Below, in pieces: positions 1-6,829 of a DNA stretch of 64,000 nt. The position numbers and the translations under genes are program-made. Under the pieces are notes generated by a model, which was given only the letters and a program-made list of their open reading frames with translations, did not search any database and had not been told where the DNA came from. The DNA is from Hespellia stercorisuis DSM 15480. GTDB lineage: Bacteria; Bacillota; Clostridia; Lachnospirales; Lachnospiraceae. Position 1 is the first letter of the stretch. Each line of letters begins with the position of its first letter. Location of the stretch: the NCBI RefSeq assembly GCF_900142165.1, contig NZ_FQZY01000014.1:1-64000 (forward strand), written 5' to 3'.

Positions 1-271
1 TAGGATATTTGAGAGGAGCTGACCTTAGTACGAGAGGACCGGGTTGGACTGGCCGCTGGTGTATCTGTTGTTCTACCAAGAGCATAGCAGAGTAGCCAAG
101 CCGGGAAGGGATAAACGCTGAAGGCATCTAAGCGTGAAGCCCCCCTCAAGATGAGATATCCCATAACGTCAAGTTAGTAAGACCCCTTGAAGACGACAAG
201 GTAGATAGGACAGAGGTGGAAGTGCAGTAATGTATGGAGCTGACTGTTACTAATAGGTCGAGGGCATAACC
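1..271 (+). rRNA. 23S ribosomal RNA, 3' end (partial)
   Basis: The window opens inside the 3' part of a 23S rRNA gene. The sarcin-ricin loop core (AGTACGAGAGGACC) is at about 28-41. It is followed by the usual domain VI sequence and the conserved 3' terminus ending near TCGAGGGCATAACC at 271. The 5' end lies outside the window. Reading direction matches the tRNA genes that follow, so they are probably one transcript. Confidence 0.97.
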
Positions 272-376
272 AAACGGAATAGGTAATAGGATGGATTAGA
301 TAGTATTTAACTCTTTGTGTGAAGTTTTGAAGGTATACACTTAATACTCGTTAGAGTAAGATGTTTACCTGAATAT
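272..376 (+). other. 23S-tRNA spacer without a recognisable 5S rRNA gene
   Basis: These 105 bases lie between the 23S 3' end and tRNA-Asn. They are AT-rich and contain nothing resembling the ~117-nt 5S rRNA, for which there is barely room. The 5S gene is either elsewhere or upstream of the 16S in this operon. Confidence 0.6.
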
Positions 377-448
377 TCCTCGATAGCTCAGTGGTAGAGC
401 ATTCGGCTGTTAACCGAAGGGTCGCTGGTTCGAGCCCAGCTCGGGGAG
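377..448 (+). tRNA. tRNA-Asn (GTT)
   Basis: Complete cloverleaf. The acceptor arms TCCTCGA (377-383) and TCGGGGA (441-447) pair with one G-T, the T-loop reads GGTTCGAGCC, and the anticodon GTT is at 409-411 in the loop CTGTTAA. It is the first tRNA of a seven-gene cluster behind the 23S gene. No CCA is encoded. Confidence 0.97.
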
Positions 449-480
449 TTTTTCTTATGAAATAATAAATAAAAAATTAA

Positions 481-552
481 GGCTCCATGGTCAAGCGGTT
501 AAGACATCGCCCTTTCACGGCGGTAACCCGGGTTCAATTCCCGGTGGAGTCA
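481..552 (+). tRNA. tRNA-Glu (TTC)
   Basis: Acceptor arms GGCTCCA (481-487) and TGGAGTC (545-551) pair. The anticodon loop CTTTCAC carries TTC, and the T-arm reads GGTTCAATTCC. No CCA is encoded. Confidence 0.97.
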
Positions 553-574
553 TTTTTCTACGTTAAACAGTTAT

Positions 575-647
575 GCCGTTGTGGCTCAGTTGGTAGAGCA
601 GCTGATTTGTAATCAGCAGGTCATCGGTTCGAGTCCGATCAACGGCT
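575..647 (+). tRNA. tRNA-Thr (TGT)
   Basis: Acceptor arms GCCGTTG (575-581) and CAACGGC (640-646) pair perfectly. The anticodon loop TTTGTAA carries TGT at 608-610. The T-loop GGTTCGAGTCC is standard. Confidence 0.97.
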
Positions 648-674
648 TTGTTCCATTTAGGGACGAAATAATTT

Positions 675-748
675 GGACCTTTAGCTCAGCTGGTTAGAGC
701 AATCGGCTCATAACCGATCGGTCCTGGGTTCGAGTCCCCGAAGGTCCA
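675..748 (+). tRNA. tRNA-Met (CAT), elongator type
   Basis: Acceptor arms GGACCTT (675-681) and AAGGTCC (741-747) pair fully, including position 1-72, and the anticodon is CAT. A paired 1-72 and the absence of three G-C pairs next to the anticodon argue against the initiator. A lysidine-modified tRNA-Ile2 also has a CAT gene anticodon and cannot be excluded by eye. Confidence 0.85.
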
Positions 749-772
749 TTTTTTTATAATTTAATAGTATTT

Positions 773-846
773 GGCCCGGTGGCTCAGTTGGTTAGAGCGC
801 CGCCCTGTCACGGCGGAGGTCGAGAGTTCGAGTCTCTTCCGGGTCG
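773..846 (+). tRNA. tRNA-Asp (GTC)
   Basis: Acceptor arms GGCCCGG (773-779) and CCGGGTC (839-845) pair with one G-T. The anticodon loop CTGTCAC carries GTC and the discriminator base is G, as usual for Asp. Confidence 0.97.
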
Positions 847-930
847 CTTTGATGTTTATGCACCATCGCATAGCGTCTATAAGCATTCAATATACAGCCA
901 TTTATTGTATGCTATGCTCTTTATATCCAT

Positions 931-1003
931 GGGATCTTAGCTCAGCTGGGAGAGCACCTGCCTTACAAGCAGGGGGTCACAGGTTCGAGCCCTGTAGGTC
1001 CCA
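931..1003 (+). tRNA. tRNA-Val (TAC)
   Basis: Acceptor arms GGGATCT (931-937) and AGGTCCC (996-1002) pair with one G-T. The anticodon loop CTTACAA carries TAC. It follows an 84-base spacer that shows no gene. Confidence 0.96.
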
Positions 1004-1044
1004 TTTGTGTCGTTTTAAATTGAATAGGGTATTCCTAAGCATAT

Positions 1045-1131
1045 GCCGCAGTGGCGGAACTGGCAGACGCACAGGACTTAAAATCCTGCGGGACTTATAC
1101 TCCCGTACCGGTTCGATTCCGGTCTGCGGCA
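1045..1131 (+). tRNA. tRNA-Leu (TAA)
   Basis: This is a class II tRNA with a long variable arm (about 1090-1108). Acceptor arms GCCGCAG (1045-1051) and CTGCGGC (1124-1130) pair perfectly, and the anticodon TAA is at 1079-1081. It is the last tRNA before an intrinsic terminator. Confidence 0.97.
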
Positions 1132-1140
1132 TTATTGAGA

Positions 1141-1188
1141 GGTGCTTCAAATCCTTATATTTAAGGGTTTGAGGCACTTCTTGTTTTG
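1141..1188 (+). terminator. Intrinsic terminator of the rRNA-tRNA cluster
   Basis: GTGCTTCAAATCCTTA pairs with TAAGGGTTTGAGGCAC (16 bp with a few G-T pairs) around a very short loop, followed by TTCTTGTTTT. It lies ten bases past tRNA-Leu. Confidence 0.85.
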
Positions 1189-1197
1189 TTGAAAAAG

Positions 1198-1226
1198 TTG
1201 TACAGCCAGTAAAATCAAGCTATATT
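1198..1226 (+). promoter_or_regulatory. Sigma-70-type promoter candidate
   Basis: TTGTAC (1198-1203) and TATATT (1221-1226) are separated by exactly 17 bases. The predicted start near 1233 lies 50-90 bases before the hairpin terminator at 1281-1320. The promoter would therefore drive either a short RNA or an attenuated leader of the methyltransferase gene. Confidence 0.5.
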
Positions 1227-1280
1227 TAATGTCGCTTATACTAGTAGATGGTTACTGTTAATAACATGGAATGCATAAAA

Positions 1281-1320
1281 GGGTATGCAGAGATATGGAA
1301 GTCTCTCATGCCTTTTTTTC
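1281..1320 (+). terminator. Intrinsic terminator upstream of the methyltransferase gene
   Basis: GGTATG and AGAGA pair with TCTCT and CATGCC around a short loop, followed by seven T. No gene of normal size lies between this and the preceding terminator, so it ends either a small RNA or a leader transcript. Confidence 0.75.
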
Positions 1321-1439
1321 TTGTGAATTTTATAAAATAGAATTATACTATGAGTAGTGGGAGCTGGATAAAATTGAATTGAGTGAGCTCTTCTGCGAGC
1401 GATGCTTCTCGAATGAAGTTAGCAAATGAGGTGGTTACA

Positions 1440-2111
1440 ATGAGAAAAAAAGCGATGGTCTATCTTGTAAGAGTTCTTTTGCAGAAGATAATAGGATTCT
1501 CCTTGTATTTGGCCGGTGCTGGTTTTGTACTGACCTATGCCGGAAGCATCTATTTTATTTCCCTTTTTGCAGGTACAATGATTATTTCTTTGCTTTTATT
1601 GAAAGCAAACGAGGAAACACTTGCGCAAAGAGGGAAAACAGCTACGAGTTCACCATTATGGGATAAGGTGCTCTTAGCATTATTCTGGCTGTTAAACTAT
1701 TTTGTGGTTTATTGGCTTGCCGGTGCATCCGAAACAGAAGAACATCTAGGTATCGTATATTGGTGTGGCATGGTGGCAATCTTTTTTGCAGCTTGGATTT
1801 CCACAAAAGCACTCTTGGAAAATACTTTTTTGGAATCCACAGCCAGAATCCAAAGAGATAGAAATCAAACGGTATGTAAAACGGGGCCTTATAGTATTGT
1901 GCGGCACCCTGCATATAGTGGGCTGATTTTGAATTGTATCGGGCTATGTATGATATTTCCTTATGTGCGTGTTTGGATATGTATGGCAATAACAGCGTTG
2001 ATCATCGTTGTAAGAACGGCATTGGAAGATAAGATGCTTAAGCAAGGCCTGGAAGGATATCTTGAATACACAAGTCAAACAAAGTATAGGCTGCTTCCCT
2101 TTGTTTGGTGA
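1440..2111 (+). CDS. Membrane methyltransferase, isoprenylcysteine carboxyl methyltransferase / phospholipid methyltransferase-like
   Basis: The 223-residue protein has four to five hydrophobic segments. Its C-terminal half carries the hallmark of the ICMT/PEMT membrane methyltransferase superfamily: GPYSIVRHPAYSG at about residues 149-161, then an E-D pair and a Tyr-rich tail near 197-220. In this superfamily the His-Pro and Glu residues bind S-adenosylmethionine. The methyl acceptor (isoprenylated protein, lipid or small molecule) cannot be read from the sequence. The ATG at 1440 was chosen because GAGGTGG sits five bases upstream; an in-frame GTG at 1383 has no good ribosome site. The gene stands alone behind a terminator. 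The first copy of a direct repeat starts just after its stop codon. Confidence 0.8.
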   Translation: MRKKAMVYLVRVLLQKIIGFSLYLAGAGFVLTYAGSIYFISLFAGTMIISLLLLKANEETLAQRGKTATSSPLWDKVLLALFWLLNYFVVYWLAGASETEEHLGIVYWCGMVAIFFAAWISTKALLENTFLESTARIQRDRNQTVCKTGPYSIVRHPAYSGLILNCIGLCMIFPYVRVWICMAITALIIVVRTALEDKMLKQGLEGYLEYTSQTKYRLLPFVW

Positions 2112-2135
2112 TTAAGCGGGCAAATTCCAGTTTGC
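2112..2135 (+). repeat. Direct repeat, left copy (flanks an AT-rich islet)
   Basis: AAATTCCAGTTTGC at 2122-2135 recurs exactly at 3685-3698. Both copies are preceded by TTAAG and sit directly behind a stop codon. The left copy is also a small inverted repeat, GCAAA...TTTGC. The pair encloses the lipoprotein and CPBP genes. Confidence 0.7.
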
Positions 2136-2317
2136 AAGAAAGCCACATGAGATACATGAAAATAAAAATAGTGAATCCTATTCAGAAAGGTTATAGGAAA
2201 ATAAAAATTGTTGGATAGTTCTTTTTTAGATAATGAACGTATTCCCATATGGAGATTATGTCTGCTTTCTCTTTCTAAAGAAGTGAATTTTGCAGAGAAG
2301 ATTGGAATGGGTGTGTG

Positions 2318-2998
2318 ATGGATGGAAAACTTCGATTACTATTGATATCAATAGTAACAATGACCATAGTTATAATAACAGGTGGTTGTTCTATGAAAAC
2401 AGCATTTACAGATCAGGAATCTGGAAAGATGGAATTATTAGAACTATTAAAAGAAAAATATAATTGCGAATTTGTGATGGTAAAAAACGAAAAATACAAT
2501 AAACAGGGCTTGATTAATTCATATTCTTGTATAGCAGCTCCAAAGGAAAATGTGAATCAAGAATTTAATGCAGTTGTTACTTCTAATGGGCAGTTGAAAG
2601 ATGATTTTTCGTTATGGTTATTTTGGAACGATTTAATAAAAAAGGGAGAATTATTAATTGAAAATGGGGATGACATAGAAACATATAAAGTGATTCCGGA
2701 AATGGGAGTATCCGAAAAAAAATGGGATTTACAATGTTCTCTAAATCAGTTTATTCAGGAAAGTAATGCATATTTGATTTTAGAAATTCAACTAAAGGAT
2801 ACAATTATGGAAAGTGAGTATGTCAATACAATCGAGACAATTTTACAAAAAATGTACAATCAAGACATTTCACTAGAAGTAAGAATTGATTCAAGTGACG
2901 GAAATATTTTTTGGCAGACGATATCCCCAAATATGGAACCTTTCAGTGATGAATATATTAGGGATGCAATAGAAACAGCGATAGATAGTCGATTTTAG
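2318..2998 (+). CDS. Putative lipoprotein of unknown function
   Basis: The 226-residue protein has a short N-terminal hydrophobic stretch (about residues 6-20) followed by TGGCS. This resembles a lipobox with Cys near residue 24, although Thr at -3 is not ideal. The rest is hydrophilic and slightly acidic and matches no family I recognise. I see no repeat or catalytic signature. The start is the ATG at 2318, three bases inside a GTG-initiated frame, behind GGAATGGG. The coding sequence is visibly more AT-rich than the fab or por genes. It is followed in the same reading frame by the CPBP protease, separated only by a TAG stop. It lies between two direct repeats, so acquisition is plausible. 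Confidence 0.65.
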   Translation: MDGKLRLLLISIVTMTIVIITGGCSMKTAFTDQESGKMELLELLKEKYNCEFVMVKNEKYNKQGLINSYSCIAAPKENVNQEFNAVVTSNGQLKDDFSLWLFWNDLIKKGELLIENGDDIETYKVIPEMGVSEKKWDLQCSLNQFIQESNAYLILEIQLKDTIMESEYVNTIETILQKMYNQDISLEVRIDSSDGNIFWQTISPNMEPFSDEYIRDAIETAIDSRF

Positions 2999-3010
2999 AC
3001 GGAAAGAAAT

Positions 3011-3679
3011 ATTAATTCAAAGAAGATTGTTTTTTCGCTTATCCTGTATACTGTGTTCTGGTCTATAATTACTGATGCATGGGGATATTCTGATTACATA
3101 TTTTCAAATAATGATAACAGTGTGGGACAATGCATTTACGGATATATAAGTCGTATTCTTTGGGGAATGCCAGCTGTATTTATGATAGTAAAATACAGTG
3201 AAAATGTTAGCATTGATAAAATAAAACTGTTTTCATATCCCAAATTTGATAAAACATTAGTTACTGTTTTGATATTGTCTATGTGCTATGTGATAGTTAG
3301 TATGTTTTGGGTACATAAAGGATTTTTCTTTAATGACGATGAAATATTAGGATTAGTAATTATAAAATTTATGCTAGTTGGTTTTGTTGAGGAAATGGTC
3401 TTTAGAGGATGGGGATATAATGCGTTGGTAAAAAACACAACACATATAAAAGCCACATTCATAACAACTATTTTGTTTGTAATACTACATTGGCCAGCGT
3501 ATTTTATAAAATTCTTCAGATTTGGTATATTTGATTTTGCTGGGATAATCGGACAAAGTATAGCAGCGTTGATTTGGGGAATTATATTTTGTAGGTTATT
3601 ACAGAAAGGTAAATCTATATGGAATCCTATAATAGCACATACGCTGTACGATTTAGCGTATGCATTACTGGTCGGTTAA
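3011..3679 (+). CDS. CPBP family intramembrane metalloprotease (CAAX protease / Abi), no ATG start
   Basis: This multi-pass membrane protein carries the CPBP (Abi/CaaX) glutamate motif EEMVFRG at about residue 127 from the start used here, HWPAY about 33 residues later, and a C-terminal H-x-x-Y-D motif. These correspond to the proposed metal-binding and catalytic residues of the family (type II CAAX prenyl endopeptidases, often bacteriocin-immunity proteins in Firmicutes). The start is uncertain. The first GTG is at 3053, but the frame is open from the previous gene's TAG (2996-2998) and codes for a plausible membrane N terminus. ATT at 3011 has GGAAAG about six bases upstream, so I place the start there tentatively. 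The gene is AT-rich and paired with the lipoprotein. Confidence 0.75.
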   Translation: MNSKKIVFSLILYTVFWSIITDAWGYSDYIFSNNDNSVGQCIYGYISRILWGMPAVFMIVKYSENVSIDKIKLFSYPKFDKTLVTVLILSMCYVIVSMFWVHKGFFFNDDEILGLVIIKFMLVGFVEEMVFRGWGYNALVKNTTHIKATFITTILFVILHWPAYFIKFFRFGIFDFAGIIGQSIAALIWGIIFCRLLQKGKSIWNPIIAHTLYDLAYALLVG

Positions 3680-3698
3680 GGCGAAAATTCCAGTTTGC
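3676..3698 (+). repeat. Direct repeat, right copy
   Basis: TTAAG, then AAATTCCAGTTTGC at 3685-3698, matches the left copy at 2112-2135. It begins inside the last codons of the CPBP gene and lies 1563 bp from the first copy. Confidence 0.7.
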
Positions 3699-3800
3699 GA
3701 AGTGGAAATCTTTGAACATTTTTTGAGCACTGGGATCGTGATGGCGTCTTAAAATAGAAGATGTGAGAAAGGCAGAAAGAAAAACGTATAGAAAAATATA

Positions 3801-3834
3801 AAAACAGGATTTCACACTTTGGAAATCCTGTTCT
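3801..3834 (-). terminator. Intrinsic terminator of the DUF6465 gene
   Basis: ACAGGATTTC pairs with GAAATCCTGT around an eight-base loop. On the minus strand the stem is followed by a T-rich run (TTTTTATATTTTTC), which fits termination of the gene at 3869-4588. On the plus strand there is no T-tract. Confidence 0.75.
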
Positions 3835-3868
3835 GTCTGGGGTATGTATTCTATATAACTAACAATTC

Positions 3869-4588
3869 TTAGATATCAACGCTTCCAGTTACGTCATTGA
3901 TAACATAGTAAGCTTTTGATTCTTGTGGTTTGATATAGATCTTGATATCCTTTATATCAGAAACTTTTTTTCCGAGATTATCAGTCCAAATCTTTTTCAC
4001 TTGTTCTAATATAGAATTTGCTGAAATTTCTTTTCCCTCATACTGAACATATACTTCATGGGTTTTCACTTTAGTAGCAGTCTTAGATGCAGTGGTTTTT
4101 TTTGCAGTGGTTTTAGTAGCGGTCTTTTTAGCTGCAGTTTTCTTGACAGCGGTCTTTTTTGCTACTGGTTTTTCTTCTGTCTTAGCTGTAGCAGCTTTTG
4201 TCTCTGTTTTAGCAGGAACAGCTTTTACTTCTACTTTAGCAGGGGCAGCTTTTACTTCTGTTTTAGCAGGGGCAGTAGTTGTTGCCACTGTTTTAGCTGG
4301 TGTAGCAGCTTTAGCAGGAGCGACAGTCTTTGTCTCTGCTTTAGCAGGAGCAGCAGCTTTTGCATCCGCTTTTACGGTTGTGGTTGTTTTAGCTGTCTCA
4401 GCTGCTGCAGTCTTAGCAGGAGCTTTTACGGTATCTTCTACTTTAGCAGGCGTAACTGCTTTTGCTTCTGTCTTAGCAGGAGCAGCAGTTGTCTTTGCAT
4501 CCGCCTTTACTTCAGGTTTGATTGTATCTTTTGTACTGGTCTTAGCAATAGGTGTCGTTGGTGTTTTACTATTTTTGGATAATGGCAT
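3869..4588 (-). CDS. DUF6465-like protein with a long Ala/Lys/Thr/Pro-rich, histone H1-like N terminus
   Basis: The protein has 239 residues. Residues 1-170 are low-complexity, built of Ala, Lys, Thr and Pro in loose PAKTE/KAA repeats and, near 145-170, KKTAAKKTA-type blocks as in bacterial H1-like proteins. The last ~65 residues (from about THEVYVQYEG) form a compact domain that matches my recollection of DUF6465, a family common in Lachnospiraceae. The function is unknown. The basic tail suggests nucleic-acid or polyanion binding, which is an inference. There is no signal peptide. The start at 4588 follows AGGAGGG, and a minus-strand TATAAT at 4633-4628 is a good -10 element. The gene is monocistronic with its own terminator. 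Confidence 0.75.
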   Translation of the reverse strand: MPLSKNSKTPTTPIAKTSTKDTIKPEVKADAKTTAAPAKTEAKAVTPAKVEDTVKAPAKTAAAETAKTTTTVKADAKAAAPAKAETKTVAPAKAATPAKTVATTTAPAKTEVKAAPAKVEVKAVPAKTETKAATAKTEEKPVAKKTAVKKTAAKKTATKTTAKKTTASKTATKVKTHEVYVQYEGKEISANSILEQVKKIWTDNLGKKVSDIKDIKIYIKPQESKAYYVINDVTGSVDI

Positions 4589-4829
4589 GTTCTTTTCCCT
4601 CCTAGAACTTCAAAACTGTGTTTCGCTATTATAATAACTCAAATGTGATGCAATTGCAAGTTTTCCCGAAATTTGGGCGTTTGTTAGTGTTACGGGGGAT
4701 TTTTCCTGCTCGTGCTGTGTATTTTGCCTATAGTGAAATGAGTAGTTTTCCGTTAAGGCATATCTTGACAGGAGTGATATACTAATAAATGTATTTATGC
4801 TTGACTTGGATGATTTGGAGGATATACAG

Positions 4830-5939
4830 ATGGAAAGGTTAAAACAATATGCATGGCAGATGATACTGGGAATGGCTCTTCTTCTGATCGTGCTATTTGC
4901 TTTTCACAATGCAGGTGCTTATAAGACGACAATTGGAAAGGTTGTAAAGGTCCAGACGGAGGAGACCGGAAGTGCAACGAATTATAACAGTGCAAGTGAG
5001 AATGCATCTGAGCCGACTTATACACAGAAGCTGACGGTGAAGGTATTGAACGGCACTTATAAGGGAAAGAAAATTACAGTCAAAAACTCATATGAATATT
5101 CGCTGATCGACACAGAAAAATGCAGACGTGGTGACCAGGTCTTTCTGAATATTTCAGGAGAAGGGGAAATTTCATCCGCAACAGTCAGTGGAATCAAAAG
5201 AGATCAGTATGGAATCCTTCTGCTGGCTCTGTTGGTCTATCTTGTGTTGATCCTGGCAGGAAAGCGTGGAATTTTTGCTCTGGTCTCGCTTGCAATCAAT
5301 ATCGGCATTTTTGTGTTTGCACTGATTATGTACGAGAATGGAGCTGACTTGATCAGGCTGTGCAACATAATGATTGTAATCTTCACAGTCTGTACACTCT
5401 TTATTGTAAATGGAGTCAATAAGAGGACGATGATTGCTATTGCGGCAACATTTATGACAACATTTATTTCAATTGCATTGTTTCGAATCGTGCTGGAATA
5501 TGGCGGGGATATTGATTATGCAAATTTAGATTATATTACCGGTGGCCAGGATCTGGAGACGATTTTTATTGCCAGCATTTCGATTGCGGGTCTGGGCGCA
5601 ATTATGGATGTTTCCGTCTCTATTTCCAGCGCATTGAACGAACTGGTCGTGAAGGATCCAAACGTCTCATTCAGGCAGATGATACGCTCTGGGAGGGAAC
5701 TGGGATATGATATTATGGGGACGATGATCAATGTACTGCTTTTTACATATATATGCGGCCTGATGCCGTTGATGATTATCAAGATAAAAAATCAGATCCG
5801 TCTGTTCACGATCATCCGCATTCAGATACCATTTGAAATCTGCAGATTCCTGATTGGCGGGATCGGGATTATGCTTGGAATCCCGATATCCATCCTGCTG
5901 TCTGCCGTTTTACTGAAGATAAGGAGGAAAAAGTTATGA
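4830..5939 (+). CDS. YibE/F family membrane protein, first of two
   Basis: The 369-residue protein has one N-terminal membrane segment (about 8-26) and a soluble, presumably extracytoplasmic, beta-rich part (about 30-115) with a KVLNGTYKGK stretch. Seven or so further membrane segments follow, with a conserved GLGAIMDVSVSISSAL motif. This is the YibE/F (PF07907) arrangement, whose function is unknown; transport has been proposed. The ATG at 4830 was chosen because GGAGGA ends seven bases upstream. An in-frame ATG at 4797 lacks such a site. TTGACA at 4765-4770 may be part of the promoter, but a matching -10 is not clear. The stop overlaps the next gene by ATGA, so the two are translationally coupled. 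Confidence 0.8.
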   Translation: MERLKQYAWQMILGMALLLIVLFAFHNAGAYKTTIGKVVKVQTEETGSATNYNSASENASEPTYTQKLTVKVLNGTYKGKKITVKNSYEYSLIDTEKCRRGDQVFLNISGEGEISSATVSGIKRDQYGILLLALLVYLVLILAGKRGIFALVSLAINIGIFVFALIMYENGADLIRLCNIMIVIFTVCTLFIVNGVNKRTMIAIAATFMTTFISIALFRIVLEYGGDIDYANLDYITGGQDLETIFIASISIAGLGAIMDVSVSISSALNELVVKDPNVSFRQMIRSGRELGYDIMGTMINVLLFTYICGLMPLMIIKIKNQIRLFTIIRIQIPFEICRFLIGGIGIMLGIPISILLSAVLLKIRRKKL

Positions 5940-6688
5940 TACTTATTCTTGCTGCCATATTTTTCGTGCTGATTCTTCTGATTGGTGGTGAGCGCGGGGC
6001 CATGTCGCTCATAGCACTCTGCGGAAATATTATCGTATTCATCGCAATGATTCTTTTGATGAGCAGCGGAATATGGCCGGTTCTTGTAACAATAGCCGGG
6101 AGTCTGTTTATCAATGGGATTACGCTGCTGTATCAGAATGGGAGAAATAAGAAAACGATTGCGGCGGTTATCTCGGTAGCATGTGTGATGCTGGTTTTGT
6201 TTGTGGGAGTATTTTTGATCGGAAGCCGGATGCACCTGAACGGGTTGAATGAGATTGAACTGAAGGGGGATCTTTCGATGTACTATTCGTTCAATATACA
6301 TATCGATATGAATATGGTGTGTATCTCTCTTATCATTATCGGACTTCTTGGTGCAGTAATGGATACGGCTGTGGCGATTTCTTCGGCGATATATGAGGTG
6401 CATGTCAACAATCCTTCCCTGTCTAAGAAAATGTTATTCAGATCGGGGATTACGATGGGACGGGATGTGCTGGCAACGACTTTGAATACGCTTTATTTTG
6501 CCTATATAGGAGAGGCTCTGATGTTGTTTTTATATCTGCAGAAATACAATTATTCAGTGGTTCAGATGATTAACTCAAAGGCGTTCCTGCAGGATTTCTC
6601 ATGTATTATGTTCAGTGCAATTGGATGTCTGATTGTCATTCCGCTCAGTGCGTATGTGTCATCCACGATGTTTAAGGATTGGGATTGA
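5936..6688 (+). CDS. YibE/F family membrane protein, second of two
   Basis: The 250-residue protein is almost entirely membrane-embedded and matches the second half of YibE/F proteins. The segment LLGAVMDTAVAISSAI (about residues 137-152) mirrors the GLGAIMDVSVSISSAL motif of its upstream neighbour. It lacks the N-terminal soluble domain. The start ATG overlaps the upstream TGA (ATGA), which suggests that the two proteins form a complex. In many Firmicutes the same pair occurs side by side. Substrate and role are unknown. A strong bidirectional terminator follows. Confidence 0.8.
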   Translation: MILILAAIFFVLILLIGGERGAMSLIALCGNIIVFIAMILLMSSGIWPVLVTIAGSLFINGITLLYQNGRNKKTIAAVISVACVMLVLFVGVFLIGSRMHLNGLNEIELKGDLSMYYSFNIHIDMNMVCISLIIIGLLGAVMDTAVAISSAIYEVHVNNPSLSKKMLFRSGITMGRDVLATTLNTLYFAYIGEALMLFLYLQKYNYSVVQMINSKAFLQDFSCIMFSAIGCLIVIPLSAYVSSTMFKDWD

Positions 6689-6721
6689 TGGAGGAAAAGC
6701 AAAGCTGCGTGCGGTTATAAA

Positions 6722-6768
6722 AAATAGTCAAGCGGATACTTAAAATCCACTTGACTATTTTTGTTTTG
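6722..6768. terminator. Bidirectional intrinsic terminator between yibE/F and asnA
   Basis: AAATAGTCAAGCGGAT pairs with ATCCACTTGACTATTT (one G-T). It is followed by TTTTGTTTT on the plus strand and by TTTTTTATA on the minus strand, so it serves both convergent transcripts. Confidence 0.9.
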
Positions 6769-6829
6769 TAAAGAGGGCATTCACAATCCACTTTACACCT
6801 CGGATATCGTACATGCTCAATCCGATAAA

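Noticed and set aside
771-1172. Plus-strand 133-codon frame
   Set aside because: It runs through three tRNA genes (Asp, Val, Leu) and the terminator, so it cannot be a protein gene.
4058-4634. Two long plus-strand open frames opposite the DUF6465 gene
   Set aside because: They are reverse-strand shadows of the low-complexity Ala/Lys/Thr codons, made almost only of Val/Ala/Phe or Cys/Ser. They have no ribosome site and the DUF6465 frame has a recognised C-terminal domain.
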